Shown here: positions 13,001 through 24,312 of the stretch, one piece after another | Layout: each line of letters starts with the position of its first letter | Position numbering within the stretch: position 1 is the first letter of the stretch | Source: Cunninghamella blakesleeana | Lineage: Eukaryota > Mucoromycota > Mucoromycetes > Mucorales > Cunninghamellaceae | Assembly: GCA_017871115.1 (NCBI GenBank) | Contig: JAFCIZ010000006.1 | Coordinates: forward strand, 3,410,001-3,474,000 | DNA length: 64,000 bases | Direction: 5' to 3' | Program-made: the position numbers and the translations under genes | The notes under the pieces: model-generated | What the model was told of the DNA's origin: nothing | The model's database searches: none | Seen by the model: the letters and a program-made list of their open reading frames with translations, nothing else

Positions 13001-13228
13001 AATGGTATACTACCTACTATCAATTCAACTACTTCATCTTTGACTAGTTCTAGCAACCCATTAGGTAGCACCCATATATATAATCATAATTTTTATCAGC
13101 AATCTTCTTTAAACTCATCTTCTTCTCATTGGTTGTCAACTGGATTTGGGAATCAAGATTTATTTGCTGGTTATAGACAAGAAATGCAATCTTCTACTCC
13201 AACTTCATTTCATCCACCTGCTCTTTAA
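10034..13228 (+). CDS. Large protein of unknown function with low-complexity linkers and C-terminal coiled coil
   Basis: A single uninterrupted exon of 1064 codons starts METPIEVLRIEQNIVSKELN. I do not recognise the family. Residues 1-90 contain a small Cys/His-containing stretch (CFYCREWAQYIYKKHF). Residues ~110-160 are acidic then Lys-rich. Residues ~170-650 look globular and helical (for example LLDFLYQLEHLEEQRDTL and VGRRELAGILGKLFLKEGM). Residues ~660-880 are Lys, Ser, Thr and Pro-rich low complexity. Residues ~890-960 form a Gln-rich coiled coil (KHADMIKQLQQDKQELETK onward). The Ser/Asn-rich tail ends HPPAL. The length, lack of introns and codon use like the neighbours argue for a real gene. 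The lysine-rich patches could be nuclear localisation signals, which is inference. Confidence 0.8.
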   Translation: METPIEVLRIEQNIVSKELNRFRACDSNSRCFYCREWAQYIYKKHFVWNAKTQEDIYADQYHSSSMSTGHYSICMLQTPSESKRKERSPKLSEQFEKLLEAKTNMEEQEEDNNGVEEDEEEDNDTNDENESTANLKYKDNKGNDKKKNKKEQKKMTATESSTTLTQDIIQACILWQSLPSSLSGLPSIFEPVQFNPFPDHIPLDDDLKAPAQLLDPLIIERQALCLPSEGFHLLKNLTGDILLSHTQPSCHHVKPDDPSPTDLELERQVLNDDLQAITNQVLAVMDKRLMASWKPLLDFLYQLEHLEEQRDTLMGKQCQATVDAFVEKQQLIPFTQYWQQFISRHNNKKKNQVNEEALYHMINTYLDTLVQHVQSFLDDFVKPRLEQIGQLIQNLWDLVGPTIQHMAERMATHEERDKGNAENCRAVSQSLKGLHSSKEVDEAIDRIQHAMADRVNEYINSVQQLKQSYTSVPDSSSSSSSSAKSALFEKFTQKDFKKKVKKLETGYTSLRQFFRYEVSQKIFPETLFCKFSLVCLGALMQEGEVMEAMIIETEVKRFIETHRLLVKRRQAIILQYEEGVQVGRRELAGILGKLFLKEGMRIQGENLALKRQNMLLKSMGVNDSNNGHKSASDTTSKKKKKNKKNKNKSVTATPIESQKEKEQYHTIEDSEIKSQDKEDDDTTAIIQSDPQPKQQTDQEQVILSTSTSTSSSATITTPSSPLQLPPPLPTTITSQKQKLEPPTIKKKNKVLVIPASTPITSPSTSSTEEAVPNMKERTVPHKPNISAKTKTVKTTSSKPITTQPVPSKNSINSSTITTKSTTSEVTDDIPDRKSKDIGTNTTGKTLDANEHINNERNKVDDSSKEVNNHALSPLNSVTSNDIIKATDNSHIIEENEEKQQQIQKHADMIKQLQQDKQELETKIMTLQQEMVNMEQHYAEKLKQQQQQAWQLYEQQQKENKELHRYVQQLESQIKLTSQQPALPIKNNTSNGILPTINSTTSSLTSSSNPLGSTHIYNHNFYQQSSLNSSSSHWLSTGFGNQDLFAGYRQEMQSSTPTSFHPPAL

Positions 13229-14275
13229 TAAAATAAAAAATTAAATGACTTTTTGTATTATATCTCATCTTTTTCTTTTAGTAAAAACGATAATAATAAT
13301 ATTAAATAAAATTAAGGTAATTAAAAAATGACTTGTTTATTTTTACAACGGTTGTTGAAACCTATATTATGCTTTTTGTTTTTTTTTTGTATGCGCAATG
13401 AAATGTTCCACAAAAAAAAATTGATTGTCCTATTTTTTTCGGTATATATAAAATGAGAATCAATGTTTTTAATAGCTTCAAAACTATTGACAATAGAATA
13501 TTCTTTTTTTTATATATATATTTATAAATCAAAGTAATTCTTATTATAACAATATCTCTAATATACTTAAATATATATATATATATTTATATTTATATAT
13601 ATTTATATAATTGTATACTTTATCATATACTATTTAATATATAAATATAATAAATAAATAAAAAAAAAAAATTTAGTAAAATATATTCTTTATAAGGTTA
13701 AAAACGTATTTTTTTTAGGATAAATGAATCCGATCTAAATTGGTGATTATAAATATTTCTTCTCTATCCCCAAGTTATGACCAACAATAAGAAAAAATCA
13801 TGCCACTGTGTCCGTTTATTTATTCTTATTTTTATTATATATGTATAAACATATAAATATAAACCATTTTTAATAATCAGACATAGTAAGAGATTTTTAT
13901 GTACATATATCCGTATATATGTAAAACATTATGGAAATAAATGGAATGTAAAAGAAAGGTGGGAGCCAGTTACTAAAAACGGTGTTTAAAATTCAGTGTG
14001 TGTGACTTTTTTAAGGATGTGATTGAGCTGAAAAAAAAAATGAAACTCAAAATTTTCATTATCTATTTATCATCACTCACCCTTCCCCCTTTTTTCTTTT
14101 CTTCTTTTTTCCTTTTTATTTATTTATTTACTATTATTAATATTTACATATAACCAATTCTATACTTTTATATATTTTTTATATATTAATTTAAAGAACA
14201 TCTGTTTTAAAATATTTTTACACATATATATTATTATTTTATTTTGAAAAAAAAAAAGACTATTTCCTATACAAG
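13229..14275. other. Intergenic spacer
   Basis: AT-rich sequence with TATATA runs at 13510-13620 and a pyrimidine-rich stretch at 14080-14120 that fits a promoter or leader of the bZIP gene. No ORF of interest was found. Confidence 0.5.
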
Positions 14276-15563
14276 ATGATGAGCTTTGAAGATATTGTTG
14301 ATATGGACTGGTTAGATTCTCATTCCATCAAAGGAGAACCAATGGATTTATTTCCTAATGACTTTGTTGATCTTAATCATTATTTATCACCAGATTTACT
14401 ATCACCAAAATTAGAACATTCATCTCCACCACCCTTACTCTTACCATCTTCACCATCTAGTAATGTATTATTAAATCCGGCTGCGTCATGCTCGGCAGCC
14501 GCTGCTCTTGCTGCGGCGACTACCACTCCACCACCTCCTTTAACATTTCCTACTACGGAACAAATTAAACAACTTATTGAATTAGCAAAACATCAATTGG
14601 CTCTACGTGGCCAATCTACTTCCTCTAATTGTAATAGTGATACTTCAGTATCAAGTACGGATCAACCTTCTACTTCCACTGCAGCTACCAGTACCCCAAC
14701 AACTCCTGAGTCTTCATCTACAACTTCAAATGCTACTTCTTCAAGCGCTAATAACACTCATGTAAATACAACCCCTTGTACTAATAATACTTCATCATTA
14801 TTAGATAGCACTGCATCTACATCTACACCAAATCATCATCCACTTGCCCATCTTGATGCAAATTTATTTTCAGCATCAGATTTACCTGATACTGTTTCTC
14901 CAGAATCTTTAATGAAACCTATATCAACATTAAATAGCAATACTTCTAAATTGCCAAGCACTAAACCAAGTAAAACTAAATTATCAAAAACCAATCATAA
15001 AGCAAACACAGCCAGCACTTTATCACCTACAGCAGCATCACCTACTACCACTAATACTAATGTCACCTCTGCTGTAGCTGCTGCTTCTTCCGATACCACT
15101 AATATCACTGATTTATCTATGGAAGATATAGCAAGCGATGAAATGAAATCAACAAGAAGAGAATCTTTAACAGACGAGGTTAGTACTTTAGAAGCCTATG
15201 CTGAAACTGATGGTATTGATATTAAAAAACTAACCCCTAAAGAAAGACGCCAATTAAGAAATAAAATATCAGCTCGTAATTTCCGTGTACGAAGAAAAGG
15301 TAATTTAATTATAAGTATTTTGTTTGTTTGTTTGTTTGTTTATTCTTTATTTATTTATTCTTTATTTATTATTTATTTTTTTAGAATATATTACAGCTTT
15401 GGAACAACAAGTCAGTGATCATAAAAAGCATGCAGAAGTACTAGTTGAAAAACTAGACAAAGCTGAAAATGAAAACAAACAGTTACGCCAAGAAGTTGAT
15501 TCTTTAAAACGACAAAACCTTTTATTACAGCAACAGCAACAATTATTACAACAACAAGCTTAA
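14276..15563 (+). CDS. bZIP transcription factor
   Basis: Two exons, 14276-15299 and 15385-15563, give 400 aa. The N-terminal half is an acidic/Ser-Thr-Pro-rich region typical of activation domains, with long Thr/Ser/Asn tracts. The DNA-binding basic region is KERRQLRNKISARNFRVRRK (about residues 322-341). It contains the N-x7-R bZIP signature and continues across the intron into EYITALEQQVSDH and a leucine zipper (L/V heptads) ending in a poly-Gln tail. The intron sits exactly between basic region and zipper. It has consensus GTAATT and TTTTTTAG ends and contains no in-frame stop within itself, so an unspliced message would lose the zipper. Target genes cannot be deduced. Two adjacent ATGs are available at 14276 and 14279. 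Confidence 0.93.
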
Positions 15564-17050
15564 TGAAATTAAATAATGAAAACTATTGATTATTTATATC
15601 TATACTGGACCATACATTTTTTTTTTTTAAATTACCCCATTTTTTATATATATATTTTTATGAACCCCTTTAAAACAAGTTTTGTTTTTATTCATTACCA
15701 AGAAAGGTAAATGAAAATTATTTTATTTTTACTACCTTGTACTACAAATTATTTCGCTTTTCTTTTTTTTTTCATTTACTAATGATAATATATCTACTTC
15801 ATTCTTCTTTTCCATATAGCTTTTATACATTGTCGTTTTTTTTTTTTCTTCCCCTTCTCCTACTCCCTTTAAAAAAAGAAAAAAAAAACTTGTCCCCAAT
15901 ATCATACCCTTTTAAACATATATATATATATATATATATATACTATATTTTTATAATAGTTTTTGTAAATAAAAAAATATATATATTATAGTTGGGAATT
16001 TAAAATTTAGATCACAAGAATATAAATATATAAATATGTATATATTAAAATTTGTCTTCTGATGTACATATATAAATATAAATTTGCAGCCGTGTTTTTA
16101 TCTCCGATTGATTTTTTTTATGAACCCCTTTAATTGGGCTCTATGTTTTTTTTACATTCTAATATTTTTTTAAAGATTTATCTTTATATTAATCTTGCAT
16201 AGTTCTGATATTGAAGCTGTTTTGTTACCCATATCCATAAAACTTTGGTCATTTAAAAAAAAAATTGATCATTCAAATAATTTTTTCTTTTTTCTTTTTT
16301 TATTTTTTCTTTCCTTTCGTATAATATTTAAACTTGTGCAAAATTTTAATTTTTGATAGATTGTATTTCTTTTTATAATGTATTATATATTTAAAAAATA
16401 TATATAAACATGTATATATAAAATAATAATAATCATATAATAGTTTTTATATTAATCTGTTTTTTAAAAAAAATGAAGCAATAGTATATTTATTATCAAA
16501 AGAAAAGTTAAAATACTAGTATACTTTTTTCTATATATGGTGATTAGTGTTTACCTGAGCAGTTATGCTACATATATCAAACCTACCATCGTACGTGTTT
16601 GCTATATGGTCATTTTACCAAATTTAGAGGTGTGTTTATATTACAACTGGTATATGTTGTCTTAATGGATTTGTTAATGGAATTACAAGTCCTCATACTT
16701 ATATTACTTGAACATAAATACCGTGTTTAATAAATACTGAAAAAAAAAAAGCGATAAAGAAAATAATACTAAAAATTAATTTTTAAAATGTAAAATGTAA
16801 ATTTTACTACAGTTTACTAATTAAAAAGGGTTACAAATAAAAAATTTGAATAATTATGTCAAACGGGACTATAAAAATATTAATAATGATTATTTTATTT
16901 AATACTGATATCTAAAGGTTTCCAAAAAAAATATCGCTTATATATCAATTTGTATTAGAAGTAGTCGGAGAATCAAACCTCACAAAAGTCATTTAACCCG
17001 TTTAATGTAAAAAAAGTGTTTATTTATTTTTTTCTTATGAATAATAAGAA
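15564..17050. other. Intergenic spacer
   Basis: Contains (AT)n near 15919-15942 and two copies of TTTTATGAACCCCTTTAA, at about 15656 and 16116, whose CCCCT core resembles the fungal stress response element. The hydrophobic ORF at 15737-15991 is low complexity. No gene was seen. Confidence 0.5.
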
Positions 17051-18473
17051 ATGGCTAAAGCATTTTTAGTGTTTTATTTTGGACTATTATGGCTGAGGTG
17101 GATGATGACCAGTTTACCTGGTTATATACATCCCGATGAATACTTCCAATCACCCGAAGTGACAGCGCGACATGTACTTCAAATTGACACTTTCATTCCT
17201 TGGGAATTTCTACCCGAAAACGCTGCAAGATCTGTATTGATACCGTAAGTTAATAAAATACAATATATTTATTAATATAGACCACTATTAGTATTATTAT
17301 TATTGTTATTTATTTAACTTGTTTCTGTTTTTATTGTTAGTTTCATTACTACAGGGTTACCTTTTTGGATAATGACATTGGTAAACAAATGGATGAATTC
17401 AGTACAGGAGGGTAAGTCAACAACAACAGAATAAGCATATAAACAAATATAGCAATATCTAACAACTTTAAATTATTTTTTTTGATGTTAAAATAAAAAT
17501 AGTTTATTTGACTTTGACTTTGTTCTTAGTTGAAAGATCGGTTTGCTTTTTATTAACTTTAATAATCGATTATGCTGTCTATAAGCTGTGCCAGCGTTTA
17601 CATAAAGATGAAGTTCTACCTTTATTATTAGTTGCAACTAGTCAAGTTACTTTGGCATATTGTACACGCCCTTTTTCAAACTCAGTGGAATTAGCCATTC
17701 TGTGCGTTAGTATACTGAAATTGGTCTCATTTGATATGGACCGAACCTCAGGTTTTTTACTAGGTAGTGTACTAACTATAGGGGTGTTCACTCGCATTAC
17801 ATTTATTTTATATGGATTTCCTATTGGGTTGGCATTTTTGTATATCGCTAAAAAACAACAACGACTGGTACAAAGTATGTTTAGCTTTTTGTTTGGAGCA
17901 AGTCTTGCCGCAAGTCTTTTTATATTGACCGATTCTTTATATTACGGTAGCTTAACCTTTGTCTGGAAAGAAAGTAGTATGCAAGTAACTTTAGATGATG
18001 CAATTCGACTGATCACGTCTCCTATCGATATACTAGATATAAGATTGGAAGGCAATTTTGTTTTTACTCTTTTGAATAATTTGCTCTATAACACGAATGT
18101 GAATAATCTAGCTTTGCACGGGTTACATCCAAGATATACACATTTTCTTGTTAATTTTCCATTACTTTATGGTCCTTTAGCATTGACAAGTTTATATACC
18201 ATTTGGACAACTAGTAAAAAAATTAGACATGAGCCGAATTCCTATCTATATTATAGTAAGATTTATGGAAAATAAATGGAATCGATATACGTATTATTGA
18301 TACTGACTTGTTATTTAAAAGCAATGGTTGGTATAGTTTTTACATCTATGGTTGGACTATCTTTAATACCTCACCAAGAAGCACGATTCCTTGTTCCGAT
18401 GTTAGTTCCTTTAGTCATGATCTATACCTGGGATCAAGAAGCAAATATTGGTTCTGTACTATTTTTGGTAATA

Positions 18474-18520
<47 letters not shown>

Positions 18521-19517
18521 GTATTTCTATATATATCTATATTTATTTATTTATCTGTATCTATAACTAATAATGATTTTTTATTTTTGGGTTTAAAATG
18601 AAGCTATTATGGATCGGTTTTAATTTAGTAGCAAGCTTTGTATTTGGAAATTTACACCAGGTATACTAATATAATAAAACAATAACATTTATTAAAGAAT
18701 TATATATAACTAATATACTGATATATAGGCTGGTGTTGTGCCTACCATGTCATTTGTTCAACGCCAAACGATGGGTATTGATGGATGTCAATTACTTTCT
18801 TATGGGGATATTACATGTGATATTATACCTGTTGGTGGTAAGGATATATAAAAATATATTGCTCTTTTTTTTTTTTTTCCAAACTTATATATGAAATATT
18901 TGTATAGGCCCTATTAACACCAGCGGATTTAATATTACAACACATGTTGTGTTCCATAAGACTTATATGCCACCTCGCCATTTACTTTCATTCCCATTAT
19001 CTTGGAAAGGTAAGGAGTAATAATTCTTATTTTTATAAAATATCAAACCCATCATTATTACTAATATAACTGCTGTTACTTTTATTTAAAACATAGATGG
19101 GCCTTCACAAGTTTCAATTGAAGATGTAGCAGGGAATCGGACATTATTATATGATACATTGAAGAAACGTCAAGGTATTACTTATAGAAAGCATAACAAA
19201 GAGCGTTTACAAATTGAGTTTTCACCCTCCAAAATTAACGAAGGGACTTATGAAAGGTAATAAGAGAAAAAACAATTAATATTTTTAATAAAATAAATAA
19301 TTTAACCTTATTGTATATCAGAACATTACTTATAGTTCCTAACGTCACACCTCTACCAGATATACCTGGGCAAAAATACATGCTTATATCAAATTATGAA
19401 CCACATGTTAATTTTGATGATATCGGTGAAATGTTTAAAATTGCCAAAAAATATGATTCGCCTATTAATTTAGCAAGTTTAAATATATTTGTTATTTTAT
19501 CAGATAATAGTGCTTAA
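17051..19517 (+). CDS. SMP3: GPI mannosyltransferase IV (SMP3/PIG-Z type)
   Basis: An ER multi-spanning GT22-family enzyme that adds the fourth mannose to GPI anchor precursors using dolichol-P-mannose. Nine exons are 17051-17244, 17341-17411, 17503-18255, 18322-18467, 18604-18660, 18729-18837, 18908-19009, 19097-19256 and 19322-19517. Together they give 595 aa with no frame break. Near the N-terminus, GYIHPDEYFQSPEV carries the HPDE catalytic-loop motif in the PIG-Z form. It is followed by PWEFLPENAARSVLIPF as in PIG-Z. Later, SLIPHQEARFLVPML is the second conserved GT22 motif, and GNLHQAGVVP is a PIG-Z-type segment. Many hydrophobic helices are visible. Intron 4 carries a long (AT)n run. 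PIG-B, ALG9 and ALG12 are related but fit the loop sequence less well. Confidence 0.92.
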
Positions 19518-19896
19518 TCATTCTGAACGTATCAACACATACATTTTAGAAAAGAGTCTATCTTTAATCAACATCTCTTGTTATTTATAGAATGACTACA
19601 CAAAAAAAGGAAATTACACAACGGTAGATTTTTGGTTAAACCCTTTTTCATAACAATAAAAGAGTAAAATGACATCATATATTGTAACACACTTCATGCT
19701 TTTTTTTTTAAAAAAAAAAAAAAATAAAAAAATATTTTCAAAGTATTAAAAAAGATTAATAGTAAATCTATTTATCATGAAGTAAATATATAATTTTTTT
19801 ATTTTTATTAATGAAATACATATAGATATATACATATAAATTATGATTATGATGAAAAAAGAAATATACAATAAATTTTGAATAATAATACAAATT
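19518..19896. other. Convergent 3' spacer
   Basis: Lies between the SMP3-like stop and the stop of the minus-strand secreted-protein gene. A-rich, including a T/A homopolymer junction at about 19700; no other feature was seen. Confidence 0.5.
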
Positions 19897-20367
19897 CTAT
19901 AATGGAAGGCTGTTTTGGGGAGGGCTTAATTTTTGAATAGATACAGATTTTGCTTTTAAGATTAACTTTTGTGAATGAGTGCATGTTGGCTTAAAATTAC
20001 GAATAGGTGTGCCCATACAATCGTTTGACTATTAAATAATTGAAATGTTAGTTAATATATATATATGTATATAATGAATGATTCTTATTAAAAAACTTAC
20101 TCGATAAAAAGTTAATTTAATATGGGGATCATTCAAGTTGATAGAACCAATATGTTTTGATTGTAAATTAAAACAAGGTGTAGAAGAGTACATTGAGGAA
20201 TAACGAATATGTTGAACAACACCTTTATTATTAGGTCTTGTATAAACATTCATGGCAATATAATCATTCTTAGGAGTCTGAAGCAGTACGTTATGACTAG
20301 TTGTATTTAAAATAAAGAATCCTAATAACAATAGTAAAATTACAAAGCTTTTATTCATGCTTGCCAT
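19897..20367 (-). CDS. Small secreted protein of unknown function
   Basis: Two exons on the minus strand (20367-20101 and 20028-19897) encode 132 aa. The start chosen at 20367 gives MASMNKSFVILLLLLGFFIL, a clear signal peptide with likely cleavage near residue 25. An upstream in-frame ATG would add Phe-rich residues translated from an A/T tract and is less likely. The mature part has only three cysteines (PCFN, DCMG, TCTH) and no motif that I recognise. The donor GTAAGT and the CTAAC branch-like sequence before the AG acceptor are good. A secreted or cell-wall location is inference from the signal peptide. Confidence 0.7.
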
Positions 20368-20713
20368 TTTATATATAATATTATAATGATAATGAAAAAA
20401 AGAAAAAAAAAAAAACAAAAAAAGAAAGAAGAAAAAAAAAAAAAAAGGTTATCTTTAAATATCTAAAATGACATATTTATATTTAGTAACAAAATCTCTG
20501 ATCACCTGCTTTAAAAAATAAAAATAAATAAAGCTATACTTGAAAAAATGATGATATAAAACAAACACACTAGTCTAAAACCCTTGGCACTTGCACACTA
20601 ATACCTTTTTAAATTTACATACGTAGTATATATGTAGTATATATGTATATACATATTATCTCTTTAAAACTTTTATATATAAACTATATTGTTTAGATCA
20701 ATACCAGGAAATA

Positions 20714-20745
<32 letters not shown>

Positions 20746-21852
20746 CTTTGTTTCATCTTATATTTGTTTTTGATTTTGGGCTTTGATTTTTATAAAATGT
20801 GGCTAATAATAAATTCTTCCAACTTTACCGAATTGGAAAGTGGCTTTTTTCTTTACTTTCTATGCTGGAGAATATCAAATTTCTATTTTCTATTTTTCGT
20901 TGTTATAAAGTTCTAAAATAATACAAATCCGCTATTTGAAATACTATATAACTTGCTAAAATAGATTAAAAAGTAATTTTCATTTAAACATGATTATATT
21001 ATTAACAATAGCTTTATACCAAAAAAAAAAAAAAAAAAAAAAACATAGTTTAGAAATAATTTCCCATTTAAACATAGCTGTACTATTAAATCACATAATA
21101 AGTTTGTATAAAATAAAAAATATTACTATTAATATATTTACATACATATAAATACTGATAAAGACCATAAAAGGAAATTATTTGTTCAGTAGAATTCATA
21201 AACATAAAAATAATAAAAATAACTTGGGCCCTAAAGTTTTTATAGTGTTTTCAGTTTTATTTTTATTTTATTTTTTTTTACATTTTTCCAATTATTAGTT
21301 AGAAAAAAAAAATCAAACTTTTATATTACAAAAAGCTTTATAAAGATTATTCAACTTGAATAATTTAACTTTTGTATCTGAATATATGTAGCAAAGTTTT
21401 ATTTTCATTATTATTATTATTATTATTATACTTTCATACAACTAAATATCTCAGCTACAATTAAGGATAATACGTTGGTATTTAAAATTTCAGGCACCAT
21501 CCATTATTAACGATATAGTTGATTGTATGATTTGTTAGTATTCATTTTAATATATCGGAGACATCTTTTTTTAAAAATCCACATGAATTTTAAGAAACAT
21601 AGTATCTTCCATGCAAAATAGAATAACTCAGATGGAACGTGATAACACTTGTACACAGTCTTTCTTATAAAAATTTTATAATACAAAATATACACAAGTC
21701 CACCAATTTTTTTTTTTTGGAGTTATTATTCCCTTTTTTAGATTAGGTTTCAACCCTTTTTTCTTTTCTTTTTTTTTTTTTTTTATTTTATTTTCTTACT
21801 CCTCCTTATTTATTTTCTCTTTCTTTAGTTATTTATTAATTCTTTATATCTT
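20368..21852. other. Intergenic spacer
   Basis: AT-rich with (AT)n at 20708-20735, an A tract at 21020-21042 and a long pyrimidine stretch at 21760-21840 before the DDHD gene. ORFs at 20689-20916 and 21507-21695 are low complexity without homology I recognise. Confidence 0.5.
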
Positions 21853-23539
21853 ATGAAAAAGCCTACATCAGGTAAACGATTATTTTATATTATATAGTAC
21901 TTGAATTCTTATATTGATTCTTATTTTAATTTTTATATTCAAGATCATCTTGTTTTTTTTATTCATGGCATTGGACAACAATATGAAAAGTTTGGTCGAC
22001 TAGAACATCATGGTAAATGATATATATATATTTATTTATTGTCAATCTTTTATTTATTCATCCACTTCTTTTTAATATAGTCTTAACAATGCAGAAAAAT
22101 ACAGAACAAATATTACAGCAGCAATTTCCAGATCATTCACTTAGAATTCAGTATGTTGCTATAGGTAAATGGATAATGGAGTAAAAAAAAATAAAATAAT
22201 AATAATAAAATATATTTCTTACTCTATTCTTATTATATTATAGAATGGCATAGTATCGTACATAAACTTGTAGATATGAAAATGGATCAAATTACACTTG
22301 AAACAGTTCCAAAAGTAAGATTAGCTACTAATCATTGGTTAATGGATTGCTTATATTGTAAGTTTCATAATAATCATATCTTTGTATTTATATTTGAAAA
22401 TATAATTTATTGATCAACTATTTTTTTGTTTATAGATTTCTCAAAACCATATGGACAATGTATTATTGATACTGTATGTCAACAATTTGATAATGCTTAT
22501 AACCAACATATTGAAACTTATCCTGATTTTATAGATAATCAAGGACAGTGCCATGTTGTAGGGTTTTCTTTAGGGGGTGTAATAGCCTTTGATATTGCTT
22601 CAAAACAATGGAAACCAGAAGATGGAATAGAACCTCAATTCAATCCCTCTGAAAATAATCCTTATATGTGTTATGAACCATATCATATTCAAGTCCCTAT
22701 GCTCAAATTTCCTTTAAAGTATTTATTTACTTGCGGAAGTCCTATTGGTAAATAAAAATAGAATAAATATACCAAGATTATGAAAAATAAAATAAAATGA
22801 AAAAATAAATATTAATATTACCTTTTTATATACATATATATATATAGGTGCTGGGTTAGTTTTTAGAGGACTGGATTACACACATTACCGACCACCACCT
22901 CGTACAAAAGTATATAATATTTTTCACCCATTTGATCCACTTGGTTACCGTATAGAGCCAATGATCAATCATCATTATTCTTCTATTCATCCTGTTCGAT
23001 TATCTCGTGCTCAGCGACAGCCTATATTACCAAAAATACCTAATCTGGGTATTCGCTCTTCTTTGGCTAACGCTGGTCCATTGATCACAAAAGCTCGCCG
23101 CACTTTTTGGCATTATATGGCATCTAATACAAGGGAAGAGGAGGAGGAAGAAGAAGAACATAGTATCAAGTCCGATAATAACATAGATTACAATCACAAT
23201 GCTTCAACATTACAATCAACTACAAACAACATTACATCTTCCCATTCTTCTCTTGGTTTATCATATGTATCAACAAACTCAACTGCTGTTCCGGTTGTAT
23301 CTACTTATTCAGCTACAATGCAACATTCCCGTTTTACATTATCTCCTTTATTATCTTCAATTATGAAATTACAAAAAGGTGATTCTTTATCGGCCAACTT
23401 GAATCAAAATAAATCTGATCATTCATCAACATCAACTGTAACGGAAACAGCATCATCATTAGCACAAGAAATAAATGGATTAGAAAATATAATTAATTTA
23501 GAAAGTGAGGAAGAAGAAGAGGAAGGTGTAGAATTGATA

Positions 23540-23572
<33 letters not shown>

Positions 23573-23895
23573 ACACTTTCTTTTATTACTGCTTCTATTT
23601 TTGAAAATGAAAACTATAGTGATAATGGTACTGAGATAATACTTGACGATGACTTACCTATGCTGGATTCTTGTGGTAGTAGTGATATTTCTACTTCTAC
23701 TCATTCAGGTGACTCAAAGTTAGATAACGATATTTCCAATACTCATTACAATCAACATAAGACTATTTTAGCAATGGATGGCACAGTACATCCGAGATTA
23801 GATTATGTTCTAACTGAAAATGTTATTGATACCTATGCAAATGAATGGATTGTTGCCTTAAAAAGTCATTTTAAATATTGGGCTAATAGGTATTG

Positions 23896-23927
<32 letters not shown>

Positions 23928-24037
23928 TTGAGATAATATAATGATGACTCATGTTTTTATTTTCTTTTTTTTCTTAAAAAAAATGTATTAGAGATCTTGT
24001 ATTACATATGGTGAATGTAATGATAAATGAAGAATGA
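21853..24037 (+). CDS. DDHD-domain phospholipase (PA-PLA1-like)
   Basis: Seven exons (21853-21871, 21944-22012, 22081-22164, 22244-22357, 22436-22747, 22848-23889, 23992-24037) encode 561 aa. The segment DHLVFFIHGIGQQYEKFG starts the lipase core. The nucleophile elbow is GFSLGG (GxSxG) in the fifth exon. YLFTCGSPIG and VYNIFHPFDPLGYRIEP are typical of DDHD proteins. The C-terminal HPRLDYVLTE and SHFKYWANRDLV fit the end of the DDHD domain. The family hydrolyses phosphatidic acid and other phospholipids at organelle membranes. This copy begins only about seven residues before the lipase core, so it lacks the N-terminal domain of longer homologues; an undetected upstream exon is possible. The middle carries Glu and Asp runs (nine consecutive Asp near nt 23540) in a Ser-rich linker. 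Confidence 0.88.
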
Positions 24038-24312
24038 AACAATATTACCATTAAAAATCCATTTATATGATTGATACCCCTCACTTGTTTAATACTCATA
24101 TTCCACTTCGTTTTATTTTTTTTAAAGAGAAAAAATTGATATTATAAAATTAGAAATAAAGAATTAGTTCTTGGTCTTTGACCATAAATGCAGTATCAAT
24201 TTATTTTTATTTCACTTGCATTTTGTTTAGTAGTTATTAATTCAACTTTTTTATATATAATAAATATATATTGTTAAAGTATTACTATAGATATTACCGG
24301 TGCAATCATGTT

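Noticed and set aside
15300..15384. HAC1/XBP1-type unconventional intron
   Set aside because: It has ordinary GT-AG ends and no visible paired IRE1 stem-loops.
20689..20916. Possible upstream coding sequence of the DDHD gene
   Set aside because: No similarity to DDHD N-terminal domains and the reading begins in an (AT)n run.
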